This document shows, one piece after another, positions 15,722 through 25,820 of a stretch of DNA of 33,810 nucleotides (positions within the stretch are counted from its first letter, which is position 1; the number at the start of each line of letters is the position of its first letter). Source of the DNA: Paludibacteraceae bacterium (lineage in GTDB: Bacteria; Bacteroidota; Bacteroidia; Bacteroidales; Paludibacteraceae); NCBI GenBank assembly GCA_024399535.1, contig JAKSNU010000016.1:1-33810 (forward strand). Reading direction: 5' to 3'. A program made the position numbers and the translations under genes. The notes below the pieces were generated by a model. The model was given only the letters and a program-made list of their open reading frames with translations, was not told where the DNA came from and ran no database searches.

Positions 15722-15755
15722 AAAGAGACACAAGACCCGCGTCTTATGTCTCTTT
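15722..15755 (-). terminator. Intrinsic terminator downstream of the tRNA-Asn pair
   Basis: A hairpin with left arm AAAGAGACACAAGAC and right arm GTCTTATGTCTCTTT (one mismatch, loop CCGC) ends in T-rich sequence on both strands. On the minus strand it closes the tRNA-Asn transcript before the dCMP deaminase gene. Confidence 0.75.
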
Positions 15756-15781
15756 TTAGTCTCCCTCGCGGGATTTTCTTG

Positions 15782-15855
15782 CTCTCCCTCTTGGACTTGA
15801 ACCAAGGACCCTCTGATTAACAGTCAGATGCTCTAACCAACTGAGCTAAGGAAGA
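15782..15855 (-). tRNA. tRNA-Asn (anticodon GTT), second of the pair
   Basis: Minus-strand tRNA with acceptor TCTTCCT/AGGGAGA (one G-T pair), D arm GCTCAGTTGGTTAGAGC, anticodon stem TCTGA/TCAGA with loop CTGTTAA (anticodon GTT), T arm CTTGGTTCAAGTCCAAG and discriminator G. CCA is not encoded. It is identical in sequence to the upstream copy, offset by 89 bp. Confidence 0.96.
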
Positions 15856-15870
15856 ATATTCCTTTATTTG

Positions 15871-15944
15871 CTCTCCCTCTTGGACTTGAACCAAGGACCC
15901 TCTGATTAACAGTCAGATGCTCTAACCAACTGAGCTAAGGAAGA
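15871..15944 (-). tRNA. tRNA-Asn (anticodon GTT), first of the pair
   Basis: Same sequence and fold as the copy at 15782-15855; about 77 bp are identical between the two, including a few flanking bases. The 15-nt spacer carries no promoter, so both are probably cut from one transcript started at 15974-16005. Confidence 0.96.
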
Positions 15945-15973
15945 ATGTTGCAAACCCTCTCGTTTTGCGACTG

Positions 15974-16005
15974 CAAAGGTACAACCTTTTTCGTTACCAG
16001 CCAAA
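15974..16005 (-). promoter_or_regulatory. Promoter of the tRNA-Asn pair
   Basis: On the minus strand TTTG (16005-16002), a 20-nt spacer and TACCTTTG (15981-15974), about 30 nt upstream of the first tRNA-Asn. Confidence 0.8.
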
Positions 16006-16057
16006 CAATTTGCAAAAAAATTATCAAAATATTTATCATTGTATATTTGCCTGATTA

Positions 16058-18805
16058 TCAAGACAATTTCAAAATATATTTTCCAGTCTCAGATTCTTTG
16101 CATTCAGATATCCCCTCTATCGGCCCTTCATAGACCACATTTCCACCCTTATCTCCGCTGCCTGGACCGAGATCTATGACCCAATCAGCTTGTCGTATGA
16201 CATTCAAATTGTGCTCTACGACTATCACCGTATGTCCACATTTTATGAGTTTGTCAAACGCATAAAGCAATCTTTCAGTATCTGCAGTATGTAAACCTGT
16301 CGTTGGTTCATCAAAGATAAATACGATATGTTGAGTTTTGTTGCTTTGCGACAGATAAAAAGCCAATTTCACTCGCTGACTTTCGCCACCCGACAATGTG
16401 TTCGAACTCTGTCCGAGTTTGATATATCCCAATCCCACCTCCTGTAATGGCTTCAACTTTCTTGTGATTGCCGAACATTCAGCGTCTTTTTCAAAAAATT
16501 CTATTGCCTCGTCAATGGTCATCTCTAAGACATCGTGAATATTTTTGCCACGGTATTTCACCTCTAATATCTCTCTCTTGAATCTTGTTCCGTGACATGC
16601 CTCGCATGGCAACACTATATCAGCCATAAATTGCATTGCTATAGTGACCGTACCCTCGCCTTGACACTCGGGACATCTTCCGCCATCCACATTGAACGAA
16701 AAATGTGCTGGTGTGTATTCCATCTGCTTCGCCAAAGGTTGTTCAGCAAACAAACGTCGTATATCATCGTATGCTTTCAAATATGTCACCGGATTGGAAC
16801 GCGACGATTTACCTATTGGATTTTGGTCAATCAGTTGAACATCATCTATCAGATTCAATGCACCACTCAGCGAACTGTAATGCACCGACGCATTGACAAT
16901 TGAACCTTTATCAAATGCCCGTCCCAACGCAGTGTACAACACATCGTTCACCAATGACGACTTGCCCGAACCAGACACCCCGGTGACTACAGTCAACAGA
17001 CCTAAAGGAAACCGGACATTGATGTTTTGCAAATTATTTTGGGTTACCCCTTTGACTTCAATCCAATTTGATGGTTGTCGCGGCAAAACATTTTCTTTTG
17101 TATTATATTCTCCGCGAAGTGCCTTCCCTGTCAACGATTTCTCGCTTTTAATTATCTCCCCAACCGAACCTTGTGCCACAATTTCACCACCATACATTCC
17201 AGCCGATGGGCCCATATCTACAATCCAATCTGCCTGACGTATGATTTCCTCATCATGCTCAACTATTATGACAGTGTTGCCCAATTTCTGCAATTGTCGC
17301 AACACTTTCATCAATCTATCAGTATCTCGCGGATGCAGACCGATACTTGGTTCGTCCAATACATATAGGGAACCCACAAGTGCCGAACCTAACGATGTTG
17401 CTAAATTTATACGTTGGCTCTCGCCTCCCGACAAGGTATTGCTCTGCCTATTCAATGTCAGATATTCAAGCCCTACATTCTCCAAAAAATCTAATCGGGA
17501 AGTGATTTCTTTCAGGATTCTATCAGCTGTCTGGTGTTCCGCTCGCGTGAGAGAAAGATTATCAATAAATTTATGCAATTCCGTTATCGGCAAATCCACC
17601 AATTCTGTAATCTTTTTGCCACCCACCTTCACGTATGACGCTTCTTTTCTCAATCTTGTCCCATGGCACTCTGGACATACAGTTTTCCCTCTGTAATGAG
17701 AGAGCAGGACACGATATTGTATCTTGTATTGTTGCGACTCTATCTCTTTGAAAAAATCGTTCAAGCCAGTGAAATATTCATTTCCAGTCCACAACAGTTC
17801 TTTCTGCTCTTCGGTCAATCTGTAATAAGGTGTATGGATTGGGAAGCCAAATTTTTCGGCATTGAGTATAAGTTGTTTTTTAGGATAGCCCATGGCTGGC
17901 CCTCGCCATGGCAATATAGCATCTTCGTATATGCTGAGCGATTGGTCAGGTATAACCAAATTTGGGTCAATACCGATAATTTTACCATATCCATTGCAGA
18001 CAGGACATGCTCCGAGCGGATTATTGAACGAGAACATCTTGTCAGTAGGCTCTGAGAATTTTATTCCGTCAGCTTCGAAATTCTTCGAGAAATTTCTAAC
18101 CTCAGCATCTGAACGGACCTGCAATTTTCCGCCACCTTCAGCGAAAGCTGTCTCTATCGAATCATACAATCTATTGCTCAATTCCTTACTCTTATCCACC
18201 CGCACATGTGCAACCACAAGTTTTGCTTTAGATGGTAATTTTGCACCTTTTGGGGATATTTCGCTGAGCTTTACATAATCATTACCAACCATTATGCGAC
18301 TGAATCCCTGCGACACCAATACCTCTGGCGTACTGTCAGTATCAGTCAGAAGTGATATTGAAGTCCCCTCATCGAGACTCAAGATATAATTAAGGACGTC
18401 CTCTGTCGTATGATGTTTCACCTCTCGCCCTGATATTGGTGAATACGTACGACCAATACGTGCAAAAAGCATCTGCAGATAATCATATACCTCGGTAGTG
18501 GTACCGACAGTAGAACGTGGGTTATTATTTATCACCTTCTGCTGAATGGCGATGGCAGGCGGAATGCCTTTTATCATATCGACTTCGGGTTTATTCATTC
18601 TACCCAAGAACTGTCTGACATAGCTTGATAGCGATTCGACATAGCGTCTCTCGCCCTCGGCATATATTGTGTCGAAAGCCAACGAAGATTTCCCCGACCC
18701 GGAAACCCCAGTAATAACAATCAACTTGTTTCTTGGAATTTCCAAATCAATCCCCTTCAGGTTGTGAACCCTCGCATTTTTTATGGTAATCGTATTATCT
18801 TTCAA
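16058..18805 (-). CDS. uvrA: Excinuclease ABC subunit UvrA
   Basis: A 915-residue DNA-damage sensor of nucleotide-excision repair. It holds two ABC ATPase halves, each with Walker A GVSGSGKSS (about 33-41 and in the C-terminal half) and signature LSGGESQR. Zinc-module cysteines are present as CPECHGTR in the first half and as CPECQGEG with CEACHGTR in the second. In the first UvrB-binding/zinc region only the pair ACPVC is seen; the preceding CPxC pair found in E. coli UvrA is replaced by FEADGI. Length is slightly below the ~940 of E. coli. It is the last gene of the long operon, 2 bp after the DUF4831 gene. Confidence 0.97.
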   Translation of the reverse strand: MKDNTITIKNARVHNLKGIDLEIPRNKLIVITGVSGSGKSSLAFDTIYAEGERRYVESLSSYVRQFLGRMNKPEVDMIKGIPPAIAIQQKVINNNPRSTVGTTTEVYDYLQMLFARIGRTYSPISGREVKHHTTEDVLNYILSLDEGTSISLLTDTDSTPEVLVSQGFSRIMVGNDYVKLSEISPKGAKLPSKAKLVVAHVRVDKSKELSNRLYDSIETAFAEGGGKLQVRSDAEVRNFSKNFEADGIKFSEPTDKMFSFNNPLGACPVCNGYGKIIGIDPNLVIPDQSLSIYEDAILPWRGPAMGYPKKQLILNAEKFGFPIHTPYYRLTEEQKELLWTGNEYFTGLNDFFKEIESQQYKIQYRVLLSHYRGKTVCPECHGTRLRKEASYVKVGGKKITELVDLPITELHKFIDNLSLTRAEHQTADRILKEITSRLDFLENVGLEYLTLNRQSNTLSGGESQRINLATSLGSALVGSLYVLDEPSIGLHPRDTDRLMKVLRQLQKLGNTVIIVEHDEEIIRQADWIVDMGPSAGMYGGEIVAQGSVGEIIKSEKSLTGKALRGEYNTKENVLPRQPSNWIEVKGVTQNNLQNINVRFPLGLLTVVTGVSGSGKSSLVNDVLYTALGRAFDKGSIVNASVHYSSLSGALNLIDDVQLIDQNPIGKSSRSNPVTYLKAYDDIRRLFAEQPLAKQMEYTPAHFSFNVDGGRCPECQGEGTVTIAMQFMADIVLPCEACHGTRFKREILEVKYRGKNIHDVLEMTIDEAIEFFEKDAECSAITRKLKPLQEVGLGYIKLGQSSNTLSGGESQRVKLAFYLSQSNKTQHIVFIFDEPTTGLHTADTERLLYAFDKLIKCGHTVIVVEHNLNVIRQADWVIDLGPGSGDKGGNVVYEGPIEGISECKESETGKYILKLS

Positions 18806-18807
18806 TG

Positions 18808-19815
18808 TTATTTGTTCTTTTCAATGCTAAATGACACTATTTCGCCAGTATTAGAGTCAATGGTCACATTATTGATAATACTATTAAGCCATTCCGTAAA
18901 ACCGAACTGTGGCATTTTCACCTTTTTCTCGGCTTTGATATTTTTGTTATCAGAGACTACAATTGTAGCCATTCCGGGCACATTATAGTAAAAACCCCTA
19001 TTGCGCGTCTTATCTGAATTTCTATCACGCTTTGCATACAGATAGTCCCCAATTACACTCAGGTAAATCGGATTGCCCAACAAATTATCCGCATTCACAA
19101 GTCCATCCACGGTACTGATTCTTCCAATAATCATTCGAACCACATCATTTGCAGGGACATAAGCGTACTCCCTTGTCATGGTATAGGTTTTCTCTTTCCC
19201 TACGAACAAAGCAACAAGTTCTTTCTCTTTTTGGTCGAGCTGTTTAATCATCATTTTCAGCGCCTTACTATCTATCTGATGGCTATTATCACCTGTGATA
19301 AGTGATGTTTTCATTTCGCGTATCTGATAGATTTGTTTTGCAGCTCTTTCCGCCATTTTAGGAACAGACGTTGAAACAAGTGCTTCCTCCTCCAAATAAT
19401 CCATTCTGAAAACAATACTTGTATCAACATCATCTACTGCAATTCTATCTTGTTCTATAGACGTAAATGTCAACTTCCCGGTAAAACCATTTTTATCCAC
19501 ACTTATCAGATACTGTTTCGACGAGTCAGCCACCGCACGCATCTCTGCATCGAGCGACACGAGTTTCCATTTGTGCAACTCTGATTTAATCGCATCGTCA
19601 ATGGCAAGAAAACGTTCAGCATATTGACTGAATGGTCCAGGCTTTCGTATCGTAAGTTCCGCCTTTGCCACAACGACAACTTCCGTCTTTGGCAAAACAT
19701 AATGAATCTTGCCATTTCTTGGTGAAACACCATCGTATGGCATCACTTCCACTTTTTGGCTAAATAGCAAAGAGCTACAAGCTGCCATTGCCATCAAAAT
19801 AAACATTCTCTTCAT
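18808..19815 (-). CDS. DUF4831 family exported protein
   Basis: A 335-residue protein from the ATG at 19815, which places the start 1 bp after the mazG stop and begins with a clear signal peptide (MKRMFILMAMAACSSLLFSQ). The mature part has the features of DUF4831, a Bacteroidota family of unknown function: a YVLPKTEV segment near the N-terminus, an AERFLAIDD stretch and a C-terminal region with MPQFGF. It is probably periplasmic or outer-membrane associated. No enzyme motif was found. The longer open frame up to 19863 would overlap mazG and lacks a signal at its N-terminus, so I reject that start. Confidence 0.82.
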   Translation of the reverse strand: MKRMFILMAMAACSSLLFSQKVEVMPYDGVSPRNGKIHYVLPKTEVVVVAKAELTIRKPGPFSQYAERFLAIDDAIKSELHKWKLVSLDAEMRAVADSSKQYLISVDKNGFTGKLTFTSIEQDRIAVDDVDTSIVFRMDYLEEEALVSTSVPKMAERAAKQIYQIREMKTSLITGDNSHQIDSKALKMMIKQLDQKEKELVALFVGKEKTYTMTREYAYVPANDVVRMIIGRISTVDGLVNADNLLGNPIYLSVIGDYLYAKRDRNSDKTRNRGFYYNVPGMATIVVSDNKNIKAEKKVKMPQFGFTEWLNSIINNVTIDSNTGEIVSFSIEKNK

Positions 19816-19816
19816 A

Positions 19817-20605
19817 TCATTTCCCGATTTTCTTTGCTTCTTCCCACAATTTATCCATCTCATCCAATGTCATTTCGTCTATCTTGCAATTTTTCTCTTT
19901 TGCCCGTCGCTCAATATAATTGAACCTGTTGATAAACTTTCTGTTCGTCTTTTCCAACGCATTGTCTGGATTGACATCCCACAATCTCGCAGCATTTACA
20001 ATTGAAAAAATCAGATCACCAAACTCGCTCTCAACATTATATACATTTCCGTTTTTCATCTCCTCCTCGACTTCAGTTATCTCTTCTTTCACCTTTTGCC
20101 ACACATCCTCGCGTTTCTGCCAATCAAACCCGACATGACGGGCCTTATCCTGAATGCGATACGACTTTATCAATGACGGCAGACTACGTGGAACACCTCC
20201 GAGCACTCCTTTCTCTTCGTCCTTCTTCTCTTTCTGTTTTATCTTCTCCCAATTGTTGAGCACATCGTTTGCATCTCTCGCCACAGCATCACCGTAAATA
20301 TGCGGATGTCTGAACACCATTTTATCGCATATTCCGTTGCAGACATCTGCCATATCGAAAGACTCTTTTTCAGAACCCATCTTGGCATAGAACACGATAT
20401 GTAGCAACACATCACCAAGTTCCTCCTTAATGGCTTTCATATTCATATCCTCCACAGCATCTGCCAACTCGAAAACCTCCTCAATAGTATTACACCTGAG
20501 CGACTCGAATGTCTGTTTCCTATCCCATGGACATTTTTCCCTAAGCTCGTCCATGATATCAAGCAACCGCTCGAATGCCTTCAATTGTTCATCTCTTCTG
20601 CTCAT
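19817..20605 (-). CDS. mazG: Nucleoside triphosphate pyrophosphohydrolase MazG
   Basis: A 262-residue all-alpha NTP pyrophosphohydrolase that cleaves (d)NTPs to monophosphates and pyrophosphate. Two MazG repeats are seen: [12 protein letters not shown] with EEVFEL and EELGDVL in the first, and a second with [10 protein letters not shown] and EFGDLIFS. The start is taken as ATG 20605 (MSRRDEQL), giving an ATGA overlap with the cysS stop; an ATG three codons earlier also exists. It is followed after 1 bp by the DUF4831 gene. The family has roles in removing aberrant nucleotides and in lowering stress alarmones. Confidence 0.95.
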   Translation of the reverse strand: MSRRDEQLKAFERLLDIMDELREKCPWDRKQTFESLRCNTIEEVFELADAVEDMNMKAIKEELGDVLLHIVFYAKMGSEKESFDMADVCNGICDKMVFRHPHIYGDAVARDANDVLNNWEKIKQKEKKDEEKGVLGGVPRSLPSLIKSYRIQDKARHVGFDWQKREDVWQKVKEEITEVEEEMKNGNVYNVESEFGDLIFSIVNAARLWDVNPDNALEKTNRKFINRFNYIERRAKEKNCKIDEMTLDEMDKLWEEAKKIGK

Positions 20606-22062
20606 ATTGACCATTCAAAACCATCTTTTTTATCCTTGATATTGAACCCGAGTTTTGTCAGTTCATCACGGATTTTGTCTGATGTTGCCCAATCTTTATT
20701 CTGTTTTGCCTGCAACCTTATCTGCAACAACAAATCTATTGCCTGTTTGTATGCGTCATTTGTCGAATCGTTTTCCTCGTCCTTTTTCAAGCCGAGCACC
20801 TCTTCAATCATGACCTTCCACGTAGTTTTCAGTTCATCTAAATCCTCTTGCGACAGTGTAGCCTTTCCATCAGCAACAAGATTTATATTTTTTGCCGAAT
20901 CAAACAGATGCGAAATTACTATAGGCGTATTCAAATCGTCGCACATAGCCTCTTCGCACCTATCTTTAAGCCCTTTGACATCAACGTTTGATGCCGCAGA
21001 TGCCTTCAGGTGGTTGAGTCGTTCGTAAGCCTCCATCAATCTCGCCAACCCTTTTTCTGATGCCTGCAACGCCTCGTTCGAGAAATCGACTGTCGAACGA
21101 TAATGCGCCTGCAAAATAAAGAATCGTATTGTCATTGGCGAATATGCCTGTGTCAGCAGTTTGTGGGTTCCAGTGAAAAACTCATCGAGTGTGATGAAAT
21201 TTCCCAGCGATTTACCCATCTTCTGACCATTGATAGTTATCATATTGTTGTGCATCCAATAGTTCACAGTCTCGTGACCGAGAGCTGCGACACTCTGTGC
21301 AATCTCGCACTCATGATGAGGGAACATCAAGTCCATACCGCCACCATGAATGTCAAACGTCTCGCCAAGATATTTTGTACCCATAGTTGAGCACTCCAAG
21401 TGCCATCCTGGGAATCCCTCGCTCCATGGTGATGGCCAGTGCATAATATGCTCAGGTGCAGCTTTTTTCCACAATGCAAAATCTATCGAACGGCGTTTTT
21501 CGGATTGTCCGTCCAACTCACGCGTATTCTCTAACAACTCGTCAATATTTCTACCCGAAAGCTTCCCGTAATGATATTTGGCATTATATTTCTCAACATC
21601 AAAATATACCGAACCTTCGCTCTCATAAGCAAATCCAGCTTCCAAAATTCTCTTAACGAACTCAATCTGTTCAATGATATGTCCCGAAGCATGAGGTTCA
21701 ATCGAAGGTGGAAGTACATTCAGTCTTTCCATTGCTTTGTGATAACGCAACGTGTAGTATTGCACAACCTCCATAGGTTCCAACTGCTCCAATCTTGCTT
21801 TCTTTGCTATTTTATCTTCACCTTCATCAGCATCATGTTCGAGGTGGCCGACATCAGTTATATTTCGGACATAACGGACTTTATAACCGAGATGCATGAG
21901 GTATCTGTATAATGTGTCGAACGTAATGGCTGGCCTTGCATGTCCCAAATGTCCATCGCCATAAACCGTTGGTCCACAGACATACATCCCGACCATCCCT
22001 TCGTGTATTGGTTTGAAAACCTCTTTCTTTCTGCTTAAAGTATTATAAATTACCAGTTCCAT
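20602..22062 (-). CDS. cysS: Cysteinyl-tRNA synthetase
   Basis: A 486-residue class I aminoacyl-tRNA synthetase that charges tRNA-Cys. The zinc-binding Cys29 lies in MYVCGPTVY; the HIGH motif is HLGH (38-41), the KMSKS motif is KMGKS (281-285) and further zinc ligands are in LECS (Cys224) and FPHHECE. Length and order match the family. It lies between a radical SAM gene (5 bp upstream) and mazG (ATGA overlap). Confidence 0.98.
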   Translation of the reverse strand: MELVIYNTLSRKKEVFKPIHEGMVGMYVCGPTVYGDGHLGHARPAITFDTLYRYLMHLGYKVRYVRNITDVGHLEHDADEGEDKIAKKARLEQLEPMEVVQYYTLRYHKAMERLNVLPPSIEPHASGHIIEQIEFVKRILEAGFAYESEGSVYFDVEKYNAKYHYGKLSGRNIDELLENTRELDGQSEKRRSIDFALWKKAAPEHIMHWPSPWSEGFPGWHLECSTMGTKYLGETFDIHGGGMDLMFPHHECEIAQSVAALGHETVNYWMHNNMITINGQKMGKSLGNFITLDEFFTGTHKLLTQAYSPMTIRFFILQAHYRSTVDFSNEALQASEKGLARLMEAYERLNHLKASAASNVDVKGLKDRCEEAMCDDLNTPIVISHLFDSAKNINLVADGKATLSQEDLDELKTTWKVMIEEVLGLKKDEENDSTNDAYKQAIDLLLQIRLQAKQNKDWATSDKIRDELTKLGFNIKDKKDGFEWSI

Positions 22063-22067
22063 ATTGT

Positions 22068-22829
22068 TTAGTATGTTACAAATGTTTCTATTCCCAAATC
22101 TTTTATTTTTTGTGCTATTATCTCCAACTCAGGTCCCTCCACTTTTACCAGAGTGTCGATAGGCGTCTGTCTGTCAATCGAATACAATTGAACCATCTTA
22201 GGTTTTATCTCAGCCACTGCATTCACCCAAGCATTCACCTCCTCCTCAGTTGTGTTGTCAACCGTCTTTCCGTCCATTGTCCCCCTTAGGAACATTGTCT
22301 GCACTACACATTCACCATCGAATTTCTTCATCTCCTCAATTATTTTCATGACAGAGTATTTCCCAACAGGCTGGTTGATAAGTTCTGCCGTTTCCTGAAT
22401 AGCCGAGTCAAGTTTCAAGATATTATTATCAACCATCTTCAATGCCTCTCTAACCTTCGACATCCCTATCATAGTAGCATTGCTGAGTACAGTCACCTTG
22501 GCATTTGGCATATACTTATCTCGCAATGCAATAGTATCCTGCACTATCTCGAAGAACTTAGGATGTGTTGTTGGTTCACCATTTCCAGCAAATGTAATTA
22601 CATCTATCTCCTCGCCATTTTCGTTCATCTGCATGAGTTTACTTTTCAGGGCTTCTTTCACCTCTTCCCTCTTTGGCAACTTGCTCCCAGCCGAAAAATT
22701 CAAGCCGCATTCGCAATAGATGCAGTTGAATGTACATATCTTTGCCTCTCTATGCAGTATGTTCACACCGAGCGACCTTCCCAATCTTCTGCTTTTGATT
22801 GGCCCGACTATTATTTCATTGAACAACAT
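22068..22829 (-). CDS. Radical SAM protein (COG0731-like)
   Basis: A 253-residue radical SAM protein. The 4Fe-4S cysteines are Cys32, Cys36 and Cys39 in CTFNCIYC, and the N-terminus ([15 protein letters not shown]) is characteristic of the COG0731 group of Fe-S oxidoreductases. A SAM-binding GNGEPT motif follows near residue 87. The substrate is unknown. Its first 14 nt overlap the end of the outer-membrane protein gene and cysS begins 5 bp after its stop. There is no peptide precursor beside it, and it is 18 kb from the PqqD-type gene, so I do not link the two. Confidence 0.9.
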   Translation of the reverse strand: MLFNEIIVGPIKSRRLGRSLGVNILHREAKICTFNCIYCECGLNFSAGSKLPKREEVKEALKSKLMQMNENGEEIDVITFAGNGEPTTHPKFFEIVQDTIALRDKYMPNAKVTVLSNATMIGMSKVREALKMVDNNILKLDSAIQETAELINQPVGKYSVMKIIEEMKKFDGECVVQTMFLRGTMDGKTVDNTTEEEVNAWVNAVAEIKPKMVQLYSIDRQTPIDTLVKVEGPELEIIAQKIKDLGIETFVTY

Positions 22830-23460
22830 ATTTTTTCTCTTTTGAATTTCTTATTTTCCACATCCAACCCAGTGATAGCGATATATTCTGGTTTGACGAC
22901 ACAATATATCCATTGCGCCTCATCACGTCAAACACGTTGCCAAACCCAAAATTATATCTTGCTCCAATAGTATAAATTCCTGCTATTGTGTTAAGTTCAA
23001 ATCCGACTCCTCCCGTCAGACCCCAGTCAAATTTACTTTTCACTGGCAGGATATGTTCAGGCATTTCGCCACCCATTGGCCCGTGATCTTTCAACATAAC
23101 TCCTATTGATGGCCCGAGATTGAAATAGAATCTGAACATCTTCTTGCCGAATGTGAAATGAGCCAACATTGGCAACTCTATATAATCCATCTGCCTCTTT
23201 ATCCCACCAGTTCTGAATCCTCTTTGCTCGTAATTCAACTCCAACCACAATCCAAAATATTTCTCGAGAATCATTCTGTATTGTATTCCAGCGTTGATGC
23301 CGAGGGGCATTGCAGGCTGCGATACGCTTGGGTCAAATCTCATCCACGACCATGTCGTTCCGCCTTTTATTCCCAAAGCATATTCAGGCAACTCCAAACT
23401 CTGTCCGTGAAGCGAAATCCCCGACAGCGCTATGAGCAATATGAATACAAACCTTTTCAT
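22816..23460 (-). CDS. Outer-membrane beta-barrel protein (porin-like)
   Basis: A 214-residue protein from ATG 23460 (MKRFVFILLIALSGI), chosen because it supplies a signal peptide and an ATGA overlap with the LysM gene stop. The mature part has alternating hydrophobic strands with Gly and aromatic residues (YALGIKGGTTWSW, GLWLELNYEQRGF, YTIGARYNFGFGNVF, ISLSLGWMWKI), as in the OMP_b-brl_2/PorT-like family of 8-10 stranded barrels. It lacks the usual C-terminal Phe, ending instead in a basic tail. It lies directly after the LysM/receptor protein, suggesting an envelope role. Confidence 0.85.
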   Translation of the reverse strand: MKRFVFILLIALSGISLHGQSLELPEYALGIKGGTTWSWMRFDPSVSQPAMPLGINAGIQYRMILEKYFGLWLELNYEQRGFRTGGIKRQMDYIELPMLAHFTFGKKMFRFYFNLGPSIGVMLKDHGPMGGEMPEHILPVKSKFDWGLTGGVGFELNTIAGIYTIGARYNFGFGNVFDVMRRNGYIVSSNQNISLSLGWMWKIRNSKEKKYVVQ

Positions 23461-25145
23461 TCTGCCGTAAGACTCACTCCGTTCCAAGTCACTTTGTATA
23501 TCCTTGTATTCAACCATCTGCCACCAATATTTTTGAACATCAAGTCAGATTGCAGATACTCACCCTTCTTATTTATTATAAACATCGTAATATCATACCC
23601 GAGCAAGTCGTATCTCACATCAACACTCGAAGGCTTAAATCTATAAGTTTCAAGATATTCATCCTCGTATTCCTGATTGTTCGTATAATAAAACAACGAA
23701 CCATATACTGTCTTGTTGAATTTTTTCAACATAGCACCCCATCTCCCAAATCCCCATAACGTAATATCATTGAAATTCTCCTGACTGATTTTCTCGACAA
23801 TTCTCTTCACCTCAATTCCCGAGTTATTAGCCAAAAGCAATACCGTATTACCACTTGCCGATGAGGCTATCACTGAATCAATATTTTCGCTATTCACGTA
23901 TGTATCAGCGACTGGCACACCTCTCTTTCTCATTACGCCTGCCACATAATTACCGAACTGATCGCCTTTATTGCTCTTCCCGCAACGTCCAATGATGAAT
24001 TTATCTATTCTTTGCGACGACAACTCCTTGTTCAACGATGTCTCCCACCACCATTCTTGAGCCGGGTTGAACTGATACATTTTATCATGGAAATATATCT
24101 CGTCTATTTTCGACGAGAACGGAACAATTATCATTTTGCTATGAATCTTGGCATATCTCAACACAGGAGCCAGTTCATGCGAATAGCCAGGGCCTACTAT
24201 CACATCGGCTTTCATCAACTCATCGGTCCTCAATATCGAATCCAAAGTAGTTGCATCATCTTTAGTATCGAAACACCATACCTCAACATCCCTTGGAATT
24301 TTATTCTCATTCTTCATCTTCTGCAATGCCAACAACGACCCACGGTAGAACTCGACAAACATACCTTCGCCTTTCCCGTTTTTGCTTAATGGCAATATAT
24401 ATACCACCTTCAACGCATTGCTGTTCGCCTTAACTTCAGGCTCTTGCTCTTCGGCTACTGGTAATGCAGGCACTTCCTTTTGTTCGGTTTCCTGTTTTTC
24501 CTCTTCTTTAGGCTGCTCTTTGGATTTCTTGAGTCGCAATGTCATACCAGCCTTCAAGCCATTTTCGACATCAGGGTTCAAATCTATTATGTCGTGTATT
24601 GCGATATTATACTCTTTTGAAATCGAATATAATGTCTGGCCCTTCCCGACCTCAATAGTCTCAGGAGTCTCTGACGTCAGGACTGGTGTCTGCTTATGAC
24701 TGTCATCACGTTGAACCACAATATTCTTCTGATACGAAATTACAAGTGTATCCCCAGCCCTGATAATATCCCTCCTGATTTTCGGATTATACCTAAGTAT
24801 TGTATCCATTGACACATTGTATATTCTCGCAATCTGGCTTAACGACTGCCCTTTCTCCACGACATGATATGTCTGCGGTTCCGAATGCTGTTGCGTCCTA
24901 TGCCTCACAGGAATATACATCTTATCTCCAGCCTTGATATTCTCCTTCAAGTTTGGATTGGCTGAATACAAATCAGCCTGTTTCACTCCGAATTTCAAAG
25001 CGATGGCATACAATCCATCTCCTCTTTGAATCGTATATTCATAATACTCCCTGCCATTTCTATTGACAATGGGGTAATTGAATGTCTGAGCATATACTGC
25101 TACAAACAGACTGACAAAAATCAGTATTAAACCCAATCTTTTCAT
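23457..25145 (-). CDS. LysM repeat protein with periplasmic-binding-like domain
   Basis: A 562-residue exported protein. After a signal peptide (ending AVYAQ) come three LysM modules at about 33-78, 88-135 and 155-202, each with a GxxLYxIA/LSQIA-type helix and an AGDxxxI ending; LysM binds peptidoglycan. A Glu/Pro-rich linker (about 208-245) leads to a C-terminal half with the alternating Rossmann-like pattern of type I periplasmic binding proteins (VVYILPLSKNGKGEG, DVIVGPGYSHELAPV, VLLLANNSG). No transmembrane or enzyme domain is seen. It may tether a ligand-binding domain to the cell wall. It begins 12 bp after the USP-like gene and overlaps the barrel gene by ATGA. Confidence 0.88.
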   Translation of the reverse strand: MKRLGLILIFVSLFVAVYAQTFNYPIVNRNGREYYEYTIQRGDGLYAIALKFGVKQADLYSANPNLKENIKAGDKMYIPVRHRTQQHSEPQTYHVVEKGQSLSQIARIYNVSMDTILRYNPKIRRDIIRAGDTLVISYQKNIVVQRDDSHKQTPVLTSETPETIEVGKGQTLYSISKEYNIAIHDIIDLNPDVENGLKAGMTLRLKKSKEQPKEEEKQETEQKEVPALPVAEEQEPEVKANSNALKVVYILPLSKNGKGEGMFVEFYRGSLLALQKMKNENKIPRDVEVWCFDTKDDATTLDSILRTDELMKADVIVGPGYSHELAPVLRYAKIHSKMIIVPFSSKIDEIYFHDKMYQFNPAQEWWWETSLNKELSSQRIDKFIIGRCGKSNKGDQFGNYVAGVMRKRGVPVADTYVNSENIDSVIASSASGNTVLLLANNSGIEVKRIVEKISQENFNDITLWGFGRWGAMLKKFNKTVYGSLFYYTNNQEYEDEYLETYRFKPSSVDVRYDLLGYDITMFIINKKGEYLQSDLMFKNIGGRWLNTRIYKVTWNGVSLTAE

Positions 25146-25157
25146 ATCTTTATTCAG

Positions 25158-25820
25158 TTAATTACATAATGGGTACAAATCACCTCTGGGGTTTATAACC
25201 ATTACTGGTATTTTTGCTTGTTTAATTGTTTTCCGCTCTTTAGGACCGAAAATCAGGTCATCCCAACCATAATCCCTCGAAGCACTTATTATCAGAAAAT
25301 CATTTTCCATATTAACAGCCTCGTTCTCTACTCCGTCGCTGTTTTTCTTACCAGATTCAATCGCATACTCCACGTTTTCTTTCTGCAACAATTTGGCAAT
25401 AGATTCTATATTACGTTCAGCCATAGTCCCATAATCCTTTGGCTTATATATAGTCACCTTGCCACCGAAATTCCTTGCGAACGAGCCACAGAATGGGCCT
25501 TTCTCCTTATCCTCTTCATATCTCGTTACTGGCAGCCCGATTTTCTCCATAGCGAACGACATCCCCTCTTTCACAAAGACATATGGCACTCTCAAACCGC
25601 GGAAAGCATTGAGATAATGCTGCAACCTCTTCATATCATCTATTTGGCAAACCACCATTGCAGCATCCTCACGCTCCACCCAATCCTCGATAATATCAAG
25701 ATATTCATTCTCAGCCACAAATTTCAATTCAAACCCCATTCTATCTGCCACTGCCCTACCCCATTCCTCTGCAGCCGAAACATTCTGTTCATTCTTCTTC
25801 AGTATCGCTATTGGTCGCAT
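25158..25820 (-). CDS. Universal stress protein-like protein
   Basis: A 220-residue cytoplasmic protein that appears to hold two Rossmann-like UspA-type halves. The second ends in VMVINPRGDLYPLC after an SASRDYGWDDLIFGPKER segment resembling the nucleotide-binding region of UspA, although the classic GxxGxxxxG-S/T signature is not intact. The first half starts PIAILKKNEQNVSAAEEWG. It overlaps the OstA-like gene upstream by 32 nt. USP assignment is moderate. Confidence 0.7.
   Translation of the reverse strand: MRPIAILKKNEQNVSAAEEWGRAVADRMGFELKFVAENEYLDIIEDWVEREDAAMVVCQIDDMKRLQHYLNAFRGLRVPYVFVKEGMSFAMEKIGLPVTRYEEDKEKGPFCGSFARNFGGKVTIYKPKDYGTMAERNIESIAKLLQKENVEYAIESGKKNSDGVENEAVNMENDFLIISASRDYGWDDLIFGPKERKTIKQAKIPVMVINPRGDLYPLCN

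Noticed and set aside
22068-22829. Radical SAM gene as possible maturase for the peptide locus
   Set aside because: It belongs to the COG0731-like group, lacks a SPASM domain, sits in a housekeeping operon and is about 18 kb from the module.
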